DNA of 64,000 bases from Bacillus sp. FJAT-50079 (GTDB lineage Bacteria; Bacillota; Bacilli; Bacillales; Bacillaceae_C). Shown one piece after another: positions 31,859-40,737 of this stretch. Location: positions 496,001 to 560,000 of the forward strand of contig NZ_JAGYPD010000002.1 in NCBI RefSeq assembly GCF_018343515.1, read 5' to 3'. Position 1 is the first letter of the stretch. Every line of letters begins with the position of its first letter. The position numbers and the translations under genes are program-made. Under the pieces are notes generated by a model that was not told the DNA's origin, did not search any database, and was given only the letters and a program-made list of their open reading frames with translations.

Positions 31859-31971
31859 GTTGATTTCCGTTCCGGGCGGGCGGTGAGCCTTATCAGCCGC
31901 TTCGCACCTTGCGGGGGGTCTCACCTGTCCCGCTCATCCCCTAAGAGTCGCCGCCCTTCACTCCAATCAAC
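31859..31971. repeat. GC-rich dispersed repeat with terminal inverted ends (fullest copy)
   Basis: 113 bp bounded by GTTGATT and AATCAAC. The ends pair imperfectly over about 24 bp (GGGCGG core), and an internal pair GGTGAG...CTCACC forms a second stem. It is far more GC-rich than its surroundings. I recall very similar elements scattered in many Bacillaceae genomes. It contains no reading frame and looks like a non-autonomous, MITE-like or structural repeat. Two shortened copies are at 14352 and 15144. Confidence 0.8.
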
Positions 31972-32130
31972 TAGATATGCATCTGCTAAAAAAACATTTA
32001 AATGAACAATCTTTATTTCAATTTATATATTTTATGAATCGATACCATTCAATTATCTTATTTTACTATATTTTACACAAGAAAGCTGTGATTATATAAG
32101 ATTGTTGCCGAAATGTAATCTTTTCGTAGA

Positions 32131-32160
32131 ATAAAAAAAAGGAAGTCCGAAGAACTCCCT
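32131..32160 (-). terminator. Terminator after spoVE
   Basis: Minus strand GGAGTTC-TTCG-GACTTCC hairpin with one-base bulges, followed by TTTTTTTTATTC. Confidence 0.75.
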
Positions 32161-32213
32161 TCATTCACGTATATTTTTATTGCCATTGCCTGTTATTCAT
32201 TCTTAAAGTCTGC

Positions 32214-33311
32214 TTATCTTGCATGGCGGCTTATGTTTAATAATACACCGATCGCCATAAGCATGAGTGTTAATGACGATCCTCCATAGCTTAGTAGTGG
32301 AAGCGTGATGCCTGTAACGGGCATCAGCCCAATGACAACTCCAATATTAATCATTACTTGAATAGCGATCATCGAAATGATGCCAACAGCTAGAAAACTT
32401 CCAAATAAATCAGGAGCGGTTAAAGCAATTTTAATGCCGCGCCATAATAAAAAGGAAAAGAGTAGAAGGATGAAACATCCACCAATAAAGCCCAGTTCCT
32501 CAGCGAGAATTGCAAAAATAAAATCGGTTTGCGGTTCGGGCAAATAAAAATATTTCTGCTTACTTTCACCTAGTCCCAAGCCCAGCAATCCACCGGGACC
32601 AATCGCATATAAGGACTGAATAATTTGAAAACCGCTATTCAACGGATCTTGCCACGGATCTAAAAAAGAAGTAATCCTCGCAATTCGATAGGGAGCAGAA
32701 AGGACAAGCCCGACGAATCCGCCGAGCCCTAGCAGCCCTAAAAAAGCGAAATGAGCCAATCGCGCACCGGCAGCGAAAATCATAACGACACAAGTTCCGA
32801 CCATGACCGTACCAGTCCCAAGATCTGGCTGTAACATAATAAATCCAAATGCTAGAAAAACAATTGAGAGTGATGGAACAATCCCCTTTTTCACTGTCGT
32901 AATAAACTTCTGATGTTCGGATAGAAATTTTGCTAAAAAAGCAATCATCGCAAGCTTCATAAATTCAGAAGGCTGGATTGAGAACGCCCCAACTCCAATC
33001 CAACTTCTCGAACCGTTTCGCTCCATTCCAATACCCGGAACTAAGACGACAATTAATAGAACGAAACAAATAAGTAAGAGGGGCTTGGCCCACTTTTTCC
33101 AAAGCCAGTAATCGATATTCATAATAAATAGCATCGCAACAATGCCTATCCCAGCAAAAAGCAGCTGTCGCTTCGCAAAAAAGAAAGAATCTGCAAATTT
33201 ATAGTTAGCCCAGATCGAGCTTGCGCTATAAACCATAATCAGACCGATTGTTAATAATAAAATCGTAGCGATGATTAACATGAAATCTGGGGCTGTCCTT
33301 TTATTTGGCAC
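32214..33311 (-). CDS. spoVE: Sporulation peptidoglycan polymerase SpoVE (SEDS family)
   Basis: SEDS glycosyltransferase that polymerises lipid II; SpoVE makes spore cortex together with SpoVD. 365 residues, about ten membrane helices. Conserved SEDS blocks MVYSASSIWANYKF, SWIGVGAFSIQPSEFMKLA, GFQIIQSLYAIGPGG and GITLPLLSYGGSSL are present. GTG start after GAGGTG. It is named SpoVE rather than FtsW by its place between murD and murG and its close match to B. subtilis SpoVE. Confidence 0.94.
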   Translation of the reverse strand: MPNKRTAPDFMLIIATILLLTIGLIMVYSASSIWANYKFADSFFFAKRQLLFAGIGIVAMLFIMNIDYWLWKKWAKPLLLICFVLLIVVLVPGIGMERNGSRSWIGVGAFSIQPSEFMKLAMIAFLAKFLSEHQKFITTVKKGIVPSLSIVFLAFGFIMLQPDLGTGTVMVGTCVVMIFAAGARLAHFAFLGLLGLGGFVGLVLSAPYRIARITSFLDPWQDPLNSGFQIIQSLYAIGPGGLLGLGLGESKQKYFYLPEPQTDFIFAILAEELGFIGGCFILLLFSFLLWRGIKIALTAPDLFGSFLAVGIISMIAIQVMINIGVVIGLMPVTGITLPLLSYGGSSLTLMLMAIGVLLNISRHAR

Positions 33312-33367
33312 TGTGCAACACCTCTACGGCTCCATACTCGAGCTTGACGATCCCTTATATCGCTCTA

Positions 33368-34717
33368 TTAAAGTTTATGCACTGCCTCTATAAAAATATC
33401 ACCACGAACTTCAAAAGTTCGATATTGATCCCAGCTTGCACATGCAGGTGATAGTAGAATCACATCGCCGGCATCGGAAAGCTCATACGCAACCGGAACA
33501 GCGGCTTCCACATCATGGACATGACGAATGTCTTCAATTCCCGCCGCTTTCCCTGCTTTTTCAAGCTTGCTTGCCGTTTCCCCGAAAACAATTAAGCTTT
33601 TTACATTTGATAATGCTGGAATCAATTCATCAAATTCATTGCCGCGATCAAGACCACCAGCTAATAAAATGGTCGGTTCAGCAAACGCGTTTAATGCACT
33701 CGTTGCTGCAAGGATATTCGTTGCTTTTGAATCATTATAAAAACGACGGCCATTCAATTCTTTCACGAATTGGGTACGATGCTTTACCCCATTGAATGTC
33801 GTAAGCACAAGGCGAATCGATTGATTGTTTATTCCAATTGTTTTCACCGCTGCTATTGCTGATAGAACATTTTCCAAATTATGACTTCCCGGTAAGACAA
33901 CTTCGTTTACATCGATGATTTCCTCATTCTTAAACAAAATTTTTCCATCTTTTATAGAAATCCCGTTAGGAAGATAACGTTTTGTTGAGAAAGGAATCAC
34001 ATTTGCTTTTGTAAACTGAATCAGCTCCATCAGCTCAGATTGTTCCGCATTGACGATCAAATAATCATCTGCTGTTTGATTTTTTGTAATGTTCGCCTTC
34101 GCTTCAATATACTCGTTCCATGTTCCATGATAATCGAGATGCGCCTCATATAAGTTAGTGATGATCGCAATATGCGGGCGAAACGTTTGGATTCCCATTA
34201 ATTGAAATGATGATAACTCAACAACCATTTGCTGGTCCGGAGTTGCCATTTGCGCTACTTCCGATGCAACGGTACCGATATTTCCGGCAATTAGCGGCTG
34301 TTGCCCCGCCATTTTTAACATTTCAAAAATAAGCGTTGTCGTCGTCGTTTTTCCATTTGTCCCGGTAATCCCGATCATCATCGCCTCCGAGATCCGATAA
34401 GCTAATTCCACTTCTGTAATAATCGGGATTTCTAATTGAACAGCCCCTTGAACGAGTGGGTTTGTATATGGAATCCCCGGATTTTTCACGATCAATTCAA
34501 ATCCTTCATCTAGGAGTTCAACCGGATGGCTCCCACAAATCACTTTAATCCCTTGCTCAAGCAAGCCTTGTGCATCAGGATTCTCCTCAAATGGTTTATA
34601 GTCATTAACTGTCACGAAAGCCCCTAGTTGATGAAGAAGTGAGGCAGCAACAACCCCACTTTTTGCCAAACCAAGAACTAATATTTTTTTATGCTTATAA
34701 TCGGATATTGTTTTCAT
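33368..34717 (-). CDS. murD: UDP-N-acetylmuramoylalanine--D-glutamate ligase
   Basis: Adds D-Glu to UDP-MurNAc-L-Ala. 449 residues from ATG 34717, one base after the mraY stop; GGAGG lies within mraY. The N-terminal Rossmann loop ILVLGLAKSGVVAA, the ATP loop [14 protein letters not shown], the KHRTQFV and YNDSKATN blocks and C-terminal LLSPACASWDQY are all there. Confidence 0.97.
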   Translation of the reverse strand: MKTISDYKHKKILVLGLAKSGVVAASLLHQLGAFVTVNDYKPFEENPDAQGLLEQGIKVICGSHPVELLDEGFELIVKNPGIPYTNPLVQGAVQLEIPIITEVELAYRISEAMMIGITGTNGKTTTTTLIFEMLKMAGQQPLIAGNIGTVASEVAQMATPDQQMVVELSSFQLMGIQTFRPHIAIITNLYEAHLDYHGTWNEYIEAKANITKNQTADDYLIVNAEQSELMELIQFTKANVIPFSTKRYLPNGISIKDGKILFKNEEIIDVNEVVLPGSHNLENVLSAIAAVKTIGINNQSIRLVLTTFNGVKHRTQFVKELNGRRFYNDSKATNILAATSALNAFAEPTILLAGGLDRGNEFDELIPALSNVKSLIVFGETASKLEKAGKAAGIEDIRHVHDVEAAVPVAYELSDAGDVILLSPACASWDQYRTFEVRGDIFIEAVHKL

Positions 34718-34718
34718 C

Positions 34719-35690
34719 TTACATCCATACCTCCAAATACACACCTATGATCGCAAAAATAAGCCCAACTGCCCAAAATGTCATAACGACTCGCCATTCT
34801 GACCAGCCCGATAATTCATAATGATGGTGGAGGGGGCTCATTTTGAAAATTCGCTTTCCTGTTGTTTTGAAGGAAGCAACTTGCAAAATAACCGATAAAG
34901 TTTCCAAAACGAAAACTCCTCCGATTAACAATAAGATAATTTCCATTTTCGTAATAATCGAGATGGCTGCAATCGCTCCGCCAAGCGCTAATGAACCCGT
35001 ATCACCCATAAATACTTTTGCCGGGTTCGCATTAAAGACAAGGAAGCCTAAGACAGCGCCCATAACCGCTACGGAAAAGATAGTCACATCAAGCTGTGAC
35101 TGACTCCACGCCAAAATGGCAAATGCACCAAACGCAATCGCAGCCGTTCCGGATAAAAGACCATCGAGTCCATCGGTTAAATTCGTCGCGTTCGAAAAGC
35201 CGACTAACCAAAAAATAATAAATAATGCATAGCCCCAACCTAAATCAATCGAAATATTCGTAAGCGGGATTGAAATAGTCGTTGAAAAATCTTGCATCGT
35301 TAACACAATATAGAAAATAATGGCGATGATCACTTGACCGATTAGTTTTTGCTTCGATGTTAACCCTAAATTTCTTTTCATTGAAATTTTAATAAAATCA
35401 TCGAGAAAGCCTAACAAACCATACCCAATTAAGACAAATAATAATAAGTATGTATCTATACTAGGCTCTGTATACTTCGCTGTGATGATGAAAGTTGTAA
35501 TGACGATCGATAAGACAATCACAATTCCGCCTAATGTTGGCGTCCCGCTTTTCTTTTGATGGGATTTTGGCCCTTCATCACGAATGCTTTGCCCAAATTT
35601 AAGCCTGCGAAGGAACGGGATAAAGACAGGCGCTAATATAACCGAGATAAGGAAAGCCATAATGATGGCAAATAAAATTACTTGCTCCAT
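34719..35690 (-). CDS. mraY: Phospho-N-acetylmuramoyl-pentapeptide transferase
   Basis: Moves phospho-MurNAc-pentapeptide to undecaprenyl phosphate, forming lipid I. 323 residues, about ten membrane helices. Catalytic blocks [40 protein letters not shown] and [12 protein letters not shown], and the His triplet in SPLHHHYE, are intact. GGAGG site within the end of the preceding short gene. Confidence 0.97.
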   Translation of the reverse strand: MEQVILFAIIMAFLISVILAPVFIPFLRRLKFGQSIRDEGPKSHQKKSGTPTLGGIVIVLSIVITTFIITAKYTEPSIDTYLLLFVLIGYGLLGFLDDFIKISMKRNLGLTSKQKLIGQVIIAIIFYIVLTMQDFSTTISIPLTNISIDLGWGYALFIIFWLVGFSNATNLTDGLDGLLSGTAAIAFGAFAILAWSQSQLDVTIFSVAVMGAVLGFLVFNANPAKVFMGDTGSLALGGAIAAISIITKMEIILLLIGGVFVLETLSVILQVASFKTTGKRIFKMSPLHHHYELSGWSEWRVVMTFWAVGLIFAIIGVYLEVWM

Positions 35691-36112
35691 CCGTTATCGC
35701 CTCCTTTGTGCATAGCTTTTAAAAATTCACGTACTTCTAGTTGATTGATTTTTAACTTCTTCATTTCTTTATTTTCAAGTTTCATAGTCGTTAAATCTCC
35801 ACAATTCTCTATTGATATTTTACTTGCATATGTTTGCACTAATAAGCGCAAGGCTTCAATCACGTCGTCCACTAAAAATACTGGAAAATGATTTGGGGTA
35901 TAGGACGGCAATGTTTTCGAAGCCGGCCAAATGGCAGCAATAGCTCCATTGCTGATCGCATCTAATAACCGTTCTTCATCATCTAGATAAATAAACAGTC
36001 CTTTTTCCACCTTAAGTGTACTGTTTGTCGTGATCGTTTGGAAATTAAGTGAAATCCCTTTTATCCCCTTTCCATCAGGAAATAAATGGGCTACATCTGA
36101 AAATGTCAACAT
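35678..36112 (-). CDS. Stand-alone MurF-like N-terminal domain
   Basis: 144 residues between murE (5 nt away) and mraY (13-bp overlap). The segment [18 protein letters not shown], then [12 protein letters not shown] and [20 protein letters not shown], follows the UDP-sugar-binding N-terminal domain of MurF. The protein ends exactly where the ATP loop GITGSNGKTTT would start; it has instead a Lys/Glu-rich tail. The ATP-grasping and C-terminal domains are missing, so it cannot ligate. Most bacteria have murF at this place, whereas B. subtilis has it elsewhere. This is probably a retained fragment of the ancestral copy, kept in frame. A full murF must exist outside the window. Confidence 0.8.
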   Translation of the reverse strand: MLTFSDVAHLFPDGKGIKGISLNFQTITTNSTLKVEKGLFIYLDDEERLLDAISNGAIAAIWPASKTLPSYTPNHFPVFLVDDVIEALRLLVQTYASKISIENCGDLTTMKLENKEMKKLKINQLEVREFLKAMHKGGDNGWSK

Positions 36113-36117
36113 CGTAT

Positions 36118-37572
36118 TTATCGCCCCTTTAATGCTTCTAACGCAACTAGACGATCATCAAAATCAAATACGTGCTCCCCAATAATTTGGTATGTTTCGT
36201 GACCTTTTCCAGCGATTAAAATAACATCGTCGCCGCTTGCCATCTGAATCGCCTGCTTGATCGCTTCTTTTCGATCAGAAATGATCTGATACTGGCCTTT
36301 TGCTCCTTTTTCCATATCCGCTAAAATAGCGAGCGGATCTTCGCTGCGTGGATTATCTGATGTGAAAATGGGATTTGTTGCATACATGCAAGCAATTTCA
36401 GCCATAAGTGGTCGTTTTGTCTTATCACGATCCCCACCGCAGCCGACAATCGCAAAAATTCGTTTTTTTGCAAACTGCTTAATGGTTTTCAATACATTTT
36501 CCAAACTATCAGGTGTATGTGCATAATCGACAATGACAGGGAAGTCTTGACCACCATCAACTGGCTCGAAGCGACCAGGAACTCCAGTTACATTTTCAAG
36601 TGAACGAATGATGGAATCGAGCGGTATATTCGATACATATGCAGCAGCAATCGAAGCGAGCGCGTTATATATATTGAAAGTTCCCATTAATTTTAGCTGA
36701 ACCTTTTGTACCCCTTCTGGAGAGGTGAGCGTAAAGCTAGTGCCACTGTTCGTCAGTGTAATATCTGCTGCATGGAAGTCTGCTTGATTGTTGATTCCGT
36801 ACGTCATCACGTGGGCGGCAGCATCCACTTTATAATGCTCCGAAGCTTGATCATCATTGTTTAAAATTGCAAATTTTGGATTGTTTGCCTCATACGTATT
36901 TCCTTGCCGTGAAAATAACAATCCTTTTGCTCGCCTATATTCATCCATTGTTTGATGGTAATCTAAATGATCTTGCGATAAGTTCGTAAAGACAGCGACA
37001 TCATACTCACAGCCATTTACTCTTCCTTGTACTAAGGCATGTGATGATACTTCCATAATCGCAGTATTTACGTTTTCTCGGACCATTTCTTGAAAAATCG
37101 ATTGTAAGACGATCCCGTCAGGCGTTGTATTTTTCGATTCAATCACTCGATCGCCAATCTTCATATTAATCGTACCAATTAACCCTGTTGTTCGACCAGC
37201 ATCACGAAAGATCGTCTCAAGCAAATGACTTGTCGTAGTCTTTCCATTCGTGCCTGTAATCCCAATTAGATGAAGTTGCTTTGTTGGATGTTCGTAAAAC
37301 TGATTTGCTAATATCGGCAATATTCGTTTCGTATCATTCACTTGGATGACCGGAACAGATACATCAAGTGGCTTTTCAGCAACGATCGCTACCGCTCCGT
37401 TTTCTTCGGCGCCTTTTGCAAACTCATGGCCATCAACGACATGACCGTTTACACAAATAAATAAGCTACCAGGCTCCACTTTACGGTGGTCATTCGTTAT
37501 TGAAATAATGTCCGGATTTTCATCAGGCAGATGAATGAACGGAACAGATTGTAAGATTGTATGTAATTTCAT
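36118..37572 (-). CDS. murE: UDP-MurNAc-L-Ala-D-Glu--meso-diaminopimelate ligase
   Basis: Adds the third residue of the stem peptide. 484 residues. ATP loop [14 protein letters not shown], the carbamylated-Lys region, and the C-terminal motif DNPRSEDP, which marks use of meso-diaminopimelate rather than lysine. It follows spoVD in the cluster. Confidence 0.97.
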   Translation of the reverse strand: MKLHTILQSVPFIHLPDENPDIISITNDHRKVEPGSLFICVNGHVVDGHEFAKGAEENGAVAIVAEKPLDVSVPVIQVNDTKRILPILANQFYEHPTKQLHLIGITGTNGKTTTSHLLETIFRDAGRTTGLIGTINMKIGDRVIESKNTTPDGIVLQSIFQEMVRENVNTAIMEVSSHALVQGRVNGCEYDVAVFTNLSQDHLDYHQTMDEYRRAKGLLFSRQGNTYEANNPKFAILNNDDQASEHYKVDAAAHVMTYGINNQADFHAADITLTNSGTSFTLTSPEGVQKVQLKLMGTFNIYNALASIAAAYVSNIPLDSIIRSLENVTGVPGRFEPVDGGQDFPVIVDYAHTPDSLENVLKTIKQFAKKRIFAIVGCGGDRDKTKRPLMAEIACMYATNPIFTSDNPRSEDPLAILADMEKGAKGQYQIISDRKEAIKQAIQMASGDDVILIAGKGHETYQIIGEHVFDFDDRLVALEALKGR

Positions 37573-37714
37573 TTTGTCATCCTTTCTTTCATAAGGAGAA
37601 GTACCATTATTTCCTTGATTAAAATGTTTCGAGCAGGCATCCTTATCTATTCTACAAAATAATTGCCGATGATGCTATCATGCAGGAGATTTTTTTTCAT
37701 CTAATCCTGACAAA

Positions 37715-37745
37715 TGGCGGCCATGAAAAAATTCATGCCGCCACG
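37715..37745 (-). terminator. Hairpin after spoVD
   Basis: TGGCGG-C-CATGAA and TTCATGCCGCCA pair almost perfectly (one bulge). On the minus strand the following T tract is weak (CATTTGTC), so it may only slow polymerase or protect the mRNA end before murE. Confidence 0.6.
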
Positions 37746-37751
37746 TGGAAA

Positions 37752-39668
37752 TTATTTCATATAAATTCGGATCACAGAGCCCGCTTCGACTTTCACACCG
37801 GCTTCTGGGATTTGATGGCCGACTACCTTGCCTTCGCCACTTGTTTCAAGACGAAGATTATATATTTCCTGTTCCATAATATCCATTTTCGTCATCCCTT
37901 GTAAATCAGGTACTTCAATCATAACCGGATCATCCCATTTCTTCTTTTTTTCAATTTGATCCGCCCTTGGCTCCACATCCATCGCTCTAAGCGCATCACC
38001 GATCATATTCCCTACAATCGGGGCCGCAACAGTCCCACCAAATTGTACTGTTCCTTTCGGGTTATCAACCGCCACATAAATAATGATTTGTGGATCATCA
38101 GCTGGGGCGAATCCGATGAATGAAACAATATGATTGTTCTCTAAATAACGACCATCTTGTGCCTTTTGCGCCGTCCCTGTCTTGCCGCCGACACGATACG
38201 AATCGACGAATGCATTCCCACCAGTCCCTTGCGCAACAACGCTTTCAAGGGCATATCGCACTTCCTTCGATGTTGCTTCAGAGATCACATTCCGTTTCGC
38301 AACAGGGGTCTTTCTCATAACAACTTCTCCTGTAATCGGATCGATTAATTCTTTTGCAACATATGGTTGATATAACGTCCCGCCATTTACTGCTGCTGCA
38401 ACAGCTGCCACCTGCTGTATCGGTGTAACCGATACACCTTGACCAAAGGCGGTCGTTGCTTGCTCAACAGGGCCAACTTGATCCATCTTAAATAAAATCC
38501 CTGTCCCTTCTCCCGCTAAATCAATCCCGGTTTTTTGCCCAAATCCAAAATCTCTAATATACTGAAATAACTTTTCTTTCCCTAATCGTTGCCCAAGTTC
38601 TACAAAGCCCGGGTTACAAGAGTTCTCAACAACTTCTAAAAATGATTGGCTCCCATGACCGCCCCGCTTCCAGCATTTTAATGTTGCACCGCCTACTTTT
38701 ACAAAGCCGGGGTCATGAAAATGATCGTGCTCTAAGTTTACTTTCCCTTCTTCTAAGGCTGCTGCAAGTGTAATAATTTTAAAGGTTGAACCTGGTTCAT
38801 ATGTGCTCCAAATAGGTAAATTACGATTATACACTTCTTGTGGCACATCTCTAAATTGTGACGGATGAAAGGATGGACGGCTTGACATACCTAATATTTC
38901 ACCATTGTTCGGATTCATTGCAATCGCTATGATTCCATCTGGATTATACTGTGCTTCGGCGTTATCTAATTCCCTTTCAATGATTGACTGAATTTTTGTA
39001 TCAATCGTTAATTTTAACTCGTACCCATCAATTGGCGCTTCGTAATCATCGGACATATTTGGCATTCTTTTTCCTTTTGCATCTGAGAAAAATTGCACGG
39101 ATCCACTTTTTCCTTTTAATTCCTCATCATAAAAAAGTTCCAATCCCATTAACCCTTGGTTATCAATCCCGGTAAAACCGAGTACATGTGATAAATATTC
39201 CCCAAAAGGATAATGGCGCTTCGAATCCTCAGCGATATAAACTCCTTTTATTTTTTTGGCATGAACTTCTCGCGCCTTTTCAAATGATATTTTTCTTCCA
39301 GCAGATAATCTTACGTTAACCTCATTCTTTGTCAGCTCTTTATATAATGTTTCCTTTGATGTGTTAAGTATCGCCGCGAGTTTTTCAGCCGCATCAGCTG
39401 CGTCTTCGATTTGCCGTGGCACAACATAGATTGTCGGAGCACTCTCATTAGTCGCAATTGGAACGCCATTTCGATCAACGATTTGCCCTCGCTCTGGTTC
39501 AAATTTAATTTCTCGGCTCCAAGAATCACGAGCCCGATCCGTTAGTACATCTCCCATCGCAAACTGCACGTAACCGAGTCGAATCGAAATAATGAGAAAG
39601 ATAATTAATCCTCCGGCTAATATATACATCAATCTTTTCTTAACTGTTACTGCGGAAACGCGCTTCAC
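37752..39668 (-). CDS. spoVD: Sporulation penicillin-binding protein SpoVD
   Basis: Class B transpeptidase for spore cortex. 638 residues from GTG 39668, which has AAAGGGGG 7 nt upstream; the longer frame reads through that site. One membrane anchor (about 13-35), a dimerisation domain (PERGQIVDRNGVPIAT), then the transpeptidase with STFK (in EPGSTFKI), SCN (VVENSCNPG) and KTGTAQ. One C-terminal PASTA domain (VPDLQGMTKMDIME to the end). In B. subtilis it has its own sigma-E promoter. Confidence 0.96.
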   Translation of the reverse strand: MKRVSAVTVKKRLMYILAGGLIIFLIISIRLGYVQFAMGDVLTDRARDSWSREIKFEPERGQIVDRNGVPIATNESAPTIYVVPRQIEDAADAAEKLAAILNTSKETLYKELTKNEVNVRLSAGRKISFEKAREVHAKKIKGVYIAEDSKRHYPFGEYLSHVLGFTGIDNQGLMGLELFYDEELKGKSGSVQFFSDAKGKRMPNMSDDYEAPIDGYELKLTIDTKIQSIIERELDNAEAQYNPDGIIAIAMNPNNGEILGMSSRPSFHPSQFRDVPQEVYNRNLPIWSTYEPGSTFKIITLAAALEEGKVNLEHDHFHDPGFVKVGGATLKCWKRGGHGSQSFLEVVENSCNPGFVELGQRLGKEKLFQYIRDFGFGQKTGIDLAGEGTGILFKMDQVGPVEQATTAFGQGVSVTPIQQVAAVAAAVNGGTLYQPYVAKELIDPITGEVVMRKTPVAKRNVISEATSKEVRYALESVVAQGTGGNAFVDSYRVGGKTGTAQKAQDGRYLENNHIVSFIGFAPADDPQIIIYVAVDNPKGTVQFGGTVAAPIVGNMIGDALRAMDVEPRADQIEKKKKWDDPVMIEVPDLQGMTKMDIMEQEIYNLRLETSGEGKVVGHQIPEAGVKVEAGSVIRIYMK

Positions 39669-40010
39669 AAAAGAACCCCCTTTTTTTCGGCTCGTTCCAC
39701 TATATGTCCTGTCCACCCTTATTTAGAACGGTTCGGTCATAAGAAAAGCGCAATAATGTTCGCTTTATTACGAAGTCTTCATTGGACGCAGCCGCTTCTC
39801 ATTACCTGAAGGTATATCTAATCTTTGTTAAACTTCTTTCTGTTACTTTATAGAAAGTTTCTATGATAGTTTCATCGCGGCAAGCTGTCTATTCTCTATC
39901 ATTCGCGGAGTGTTGAGAATAGTTAATGATGCAGGTATATTTGGAAGTTCGTCGAAATGAAAATATAGAAGACGCTAATCAAACGGGCATTGTTGAAGGA
40001 GAGAATAATA

Positions 40011-40196
40011 ATGCTTAAAGACTTTAAGAACAAACGATATTGGATTTTAATGCCACCCTTTTTAATTATCGGACTATTATTAATTACCCTTCTTTCGGGT
40101 AATTATAAATATTTATCATTCTTAACAATTATTGTGTTTTGGATTATCTATCATAGCTGGAATGATCAGGCGGAAAAACATAAGAAAAGAGAATAA
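40011..40196 (+). CDS. Small two-helix membrane protein, unknown
   Basis: 61 residues from ATG 40011 (GGAGAG, 7 nt). Two hydrophobic segments (about 9-27 and 33-50) and a charged tail (WNDQAEKHKKRE). AT-rich and on the plus strand, opposite to the cell-wall cluster around it. It lies just ahead of the acetyltransferase gene and probably forms one unit with it. I recognise no family. Confidence 0.65.
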   Translation: MLKDFKNKRYWILMPPFLIIGLLLITLLSGNYKYLSFLTIIVFWIIYHSWNDQAEKHKKRE

Positions 40197-40250
40197 TTTA
40201 TTTACAGATTTTTAATAATCACTTATTAAACAGATGGGGGATAAAGAATC

Positions 40251-40661
40251 TTGATCAATTTAATCATAAGTAATGATAAATCACTTCTGGACTTAGATAA
40301 AATTTACGATTTCATGCAACAAAGCTATTGGGCAAATAAAAGATCAAAGGAAAAGATAAAGAAATCAATTGAGCATTCTTTATGTTATGGGGTTTACGAT
40401 GGTGAAAAACAAATAGGTTTTGCCCGGATAATTACGGATTGGACAACGATGTACTGGCTATGTGATGTGTTCATTGATGAAGATTATAGAAGTCTAGGGA
40501 TAGGTAAGAGGTTAATTGAAGAAATAACAACATCCGGAGATTTAAAGAATCTATTTGGGTTTTTAGGAACAAAAGATGCACATACATTTTATAAACAATA
40601 TGATTTTGTTAGAGAACTAGAAAAAACAATGATTCGAACACCTGACTTTTTGCGAAAGTAG
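40251..40661 (+). CDS. GNAT-family N-acetyltransferase
   Basis: 136 residues from TTG 40251 with GGGGG upstream. The acetyl-CoA motif DEDYRSLGIGKRLIEEI (about 77-93) and the strands before it (GFARIITDWTTMYWLCDVFI) show a GNAT fold of the small PhnO/ElaA-like kind. The substrate is unknown. Low G+C and plus-strand orientation within the dcw cluster, between pbpB and spoVD, suggest a late insertion. Confidence 0.88.
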   Translation: MINLIISNDKSLLDLDKIYDFMQQSYWANKRSKEKIKKSIEHSLCYGVYDGEKQIGFARIITDWTTMYWLCDVFIDEDYRSLGIGKRLIEEITTSGDLKNLFGFLGTKDAHTFYKQYDFVRELEKTMIRTPDFLRK

Positions 40662-40676
40662 TAACGATTTTCAGCC

Positions 40677-40716
40677 AATAAAAATAGCAACTGAGAAGTC
40701 AGTTGCTATTTTTATT
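40677..40716 (+). terminator. Perfect 18-bp bidirectional terminator
   Basis: AATAAAAATAGCAACTGA, loop GAAG, and its exact complement. It separates the plus-strand acetyltransferase from the minus-strand pbpB and can stop transcription from both sides. Confidence 0.93.
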
Positions 40717-40737
40717 GAGCATTTTTCCCGCGCAAAC

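Larger units (their letters stand above)
31777..32213. other. 437-bp interval between spoVE and murG
   Basis: It holds the GC-rich repeat (31859-31971) and the spoVE terminator hairpin (32131-32160). No gene is visible. If that terminator works, murG and the genes after it need their own promoter here, but I cannot point to one with confidence. Confidence 0.75.
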
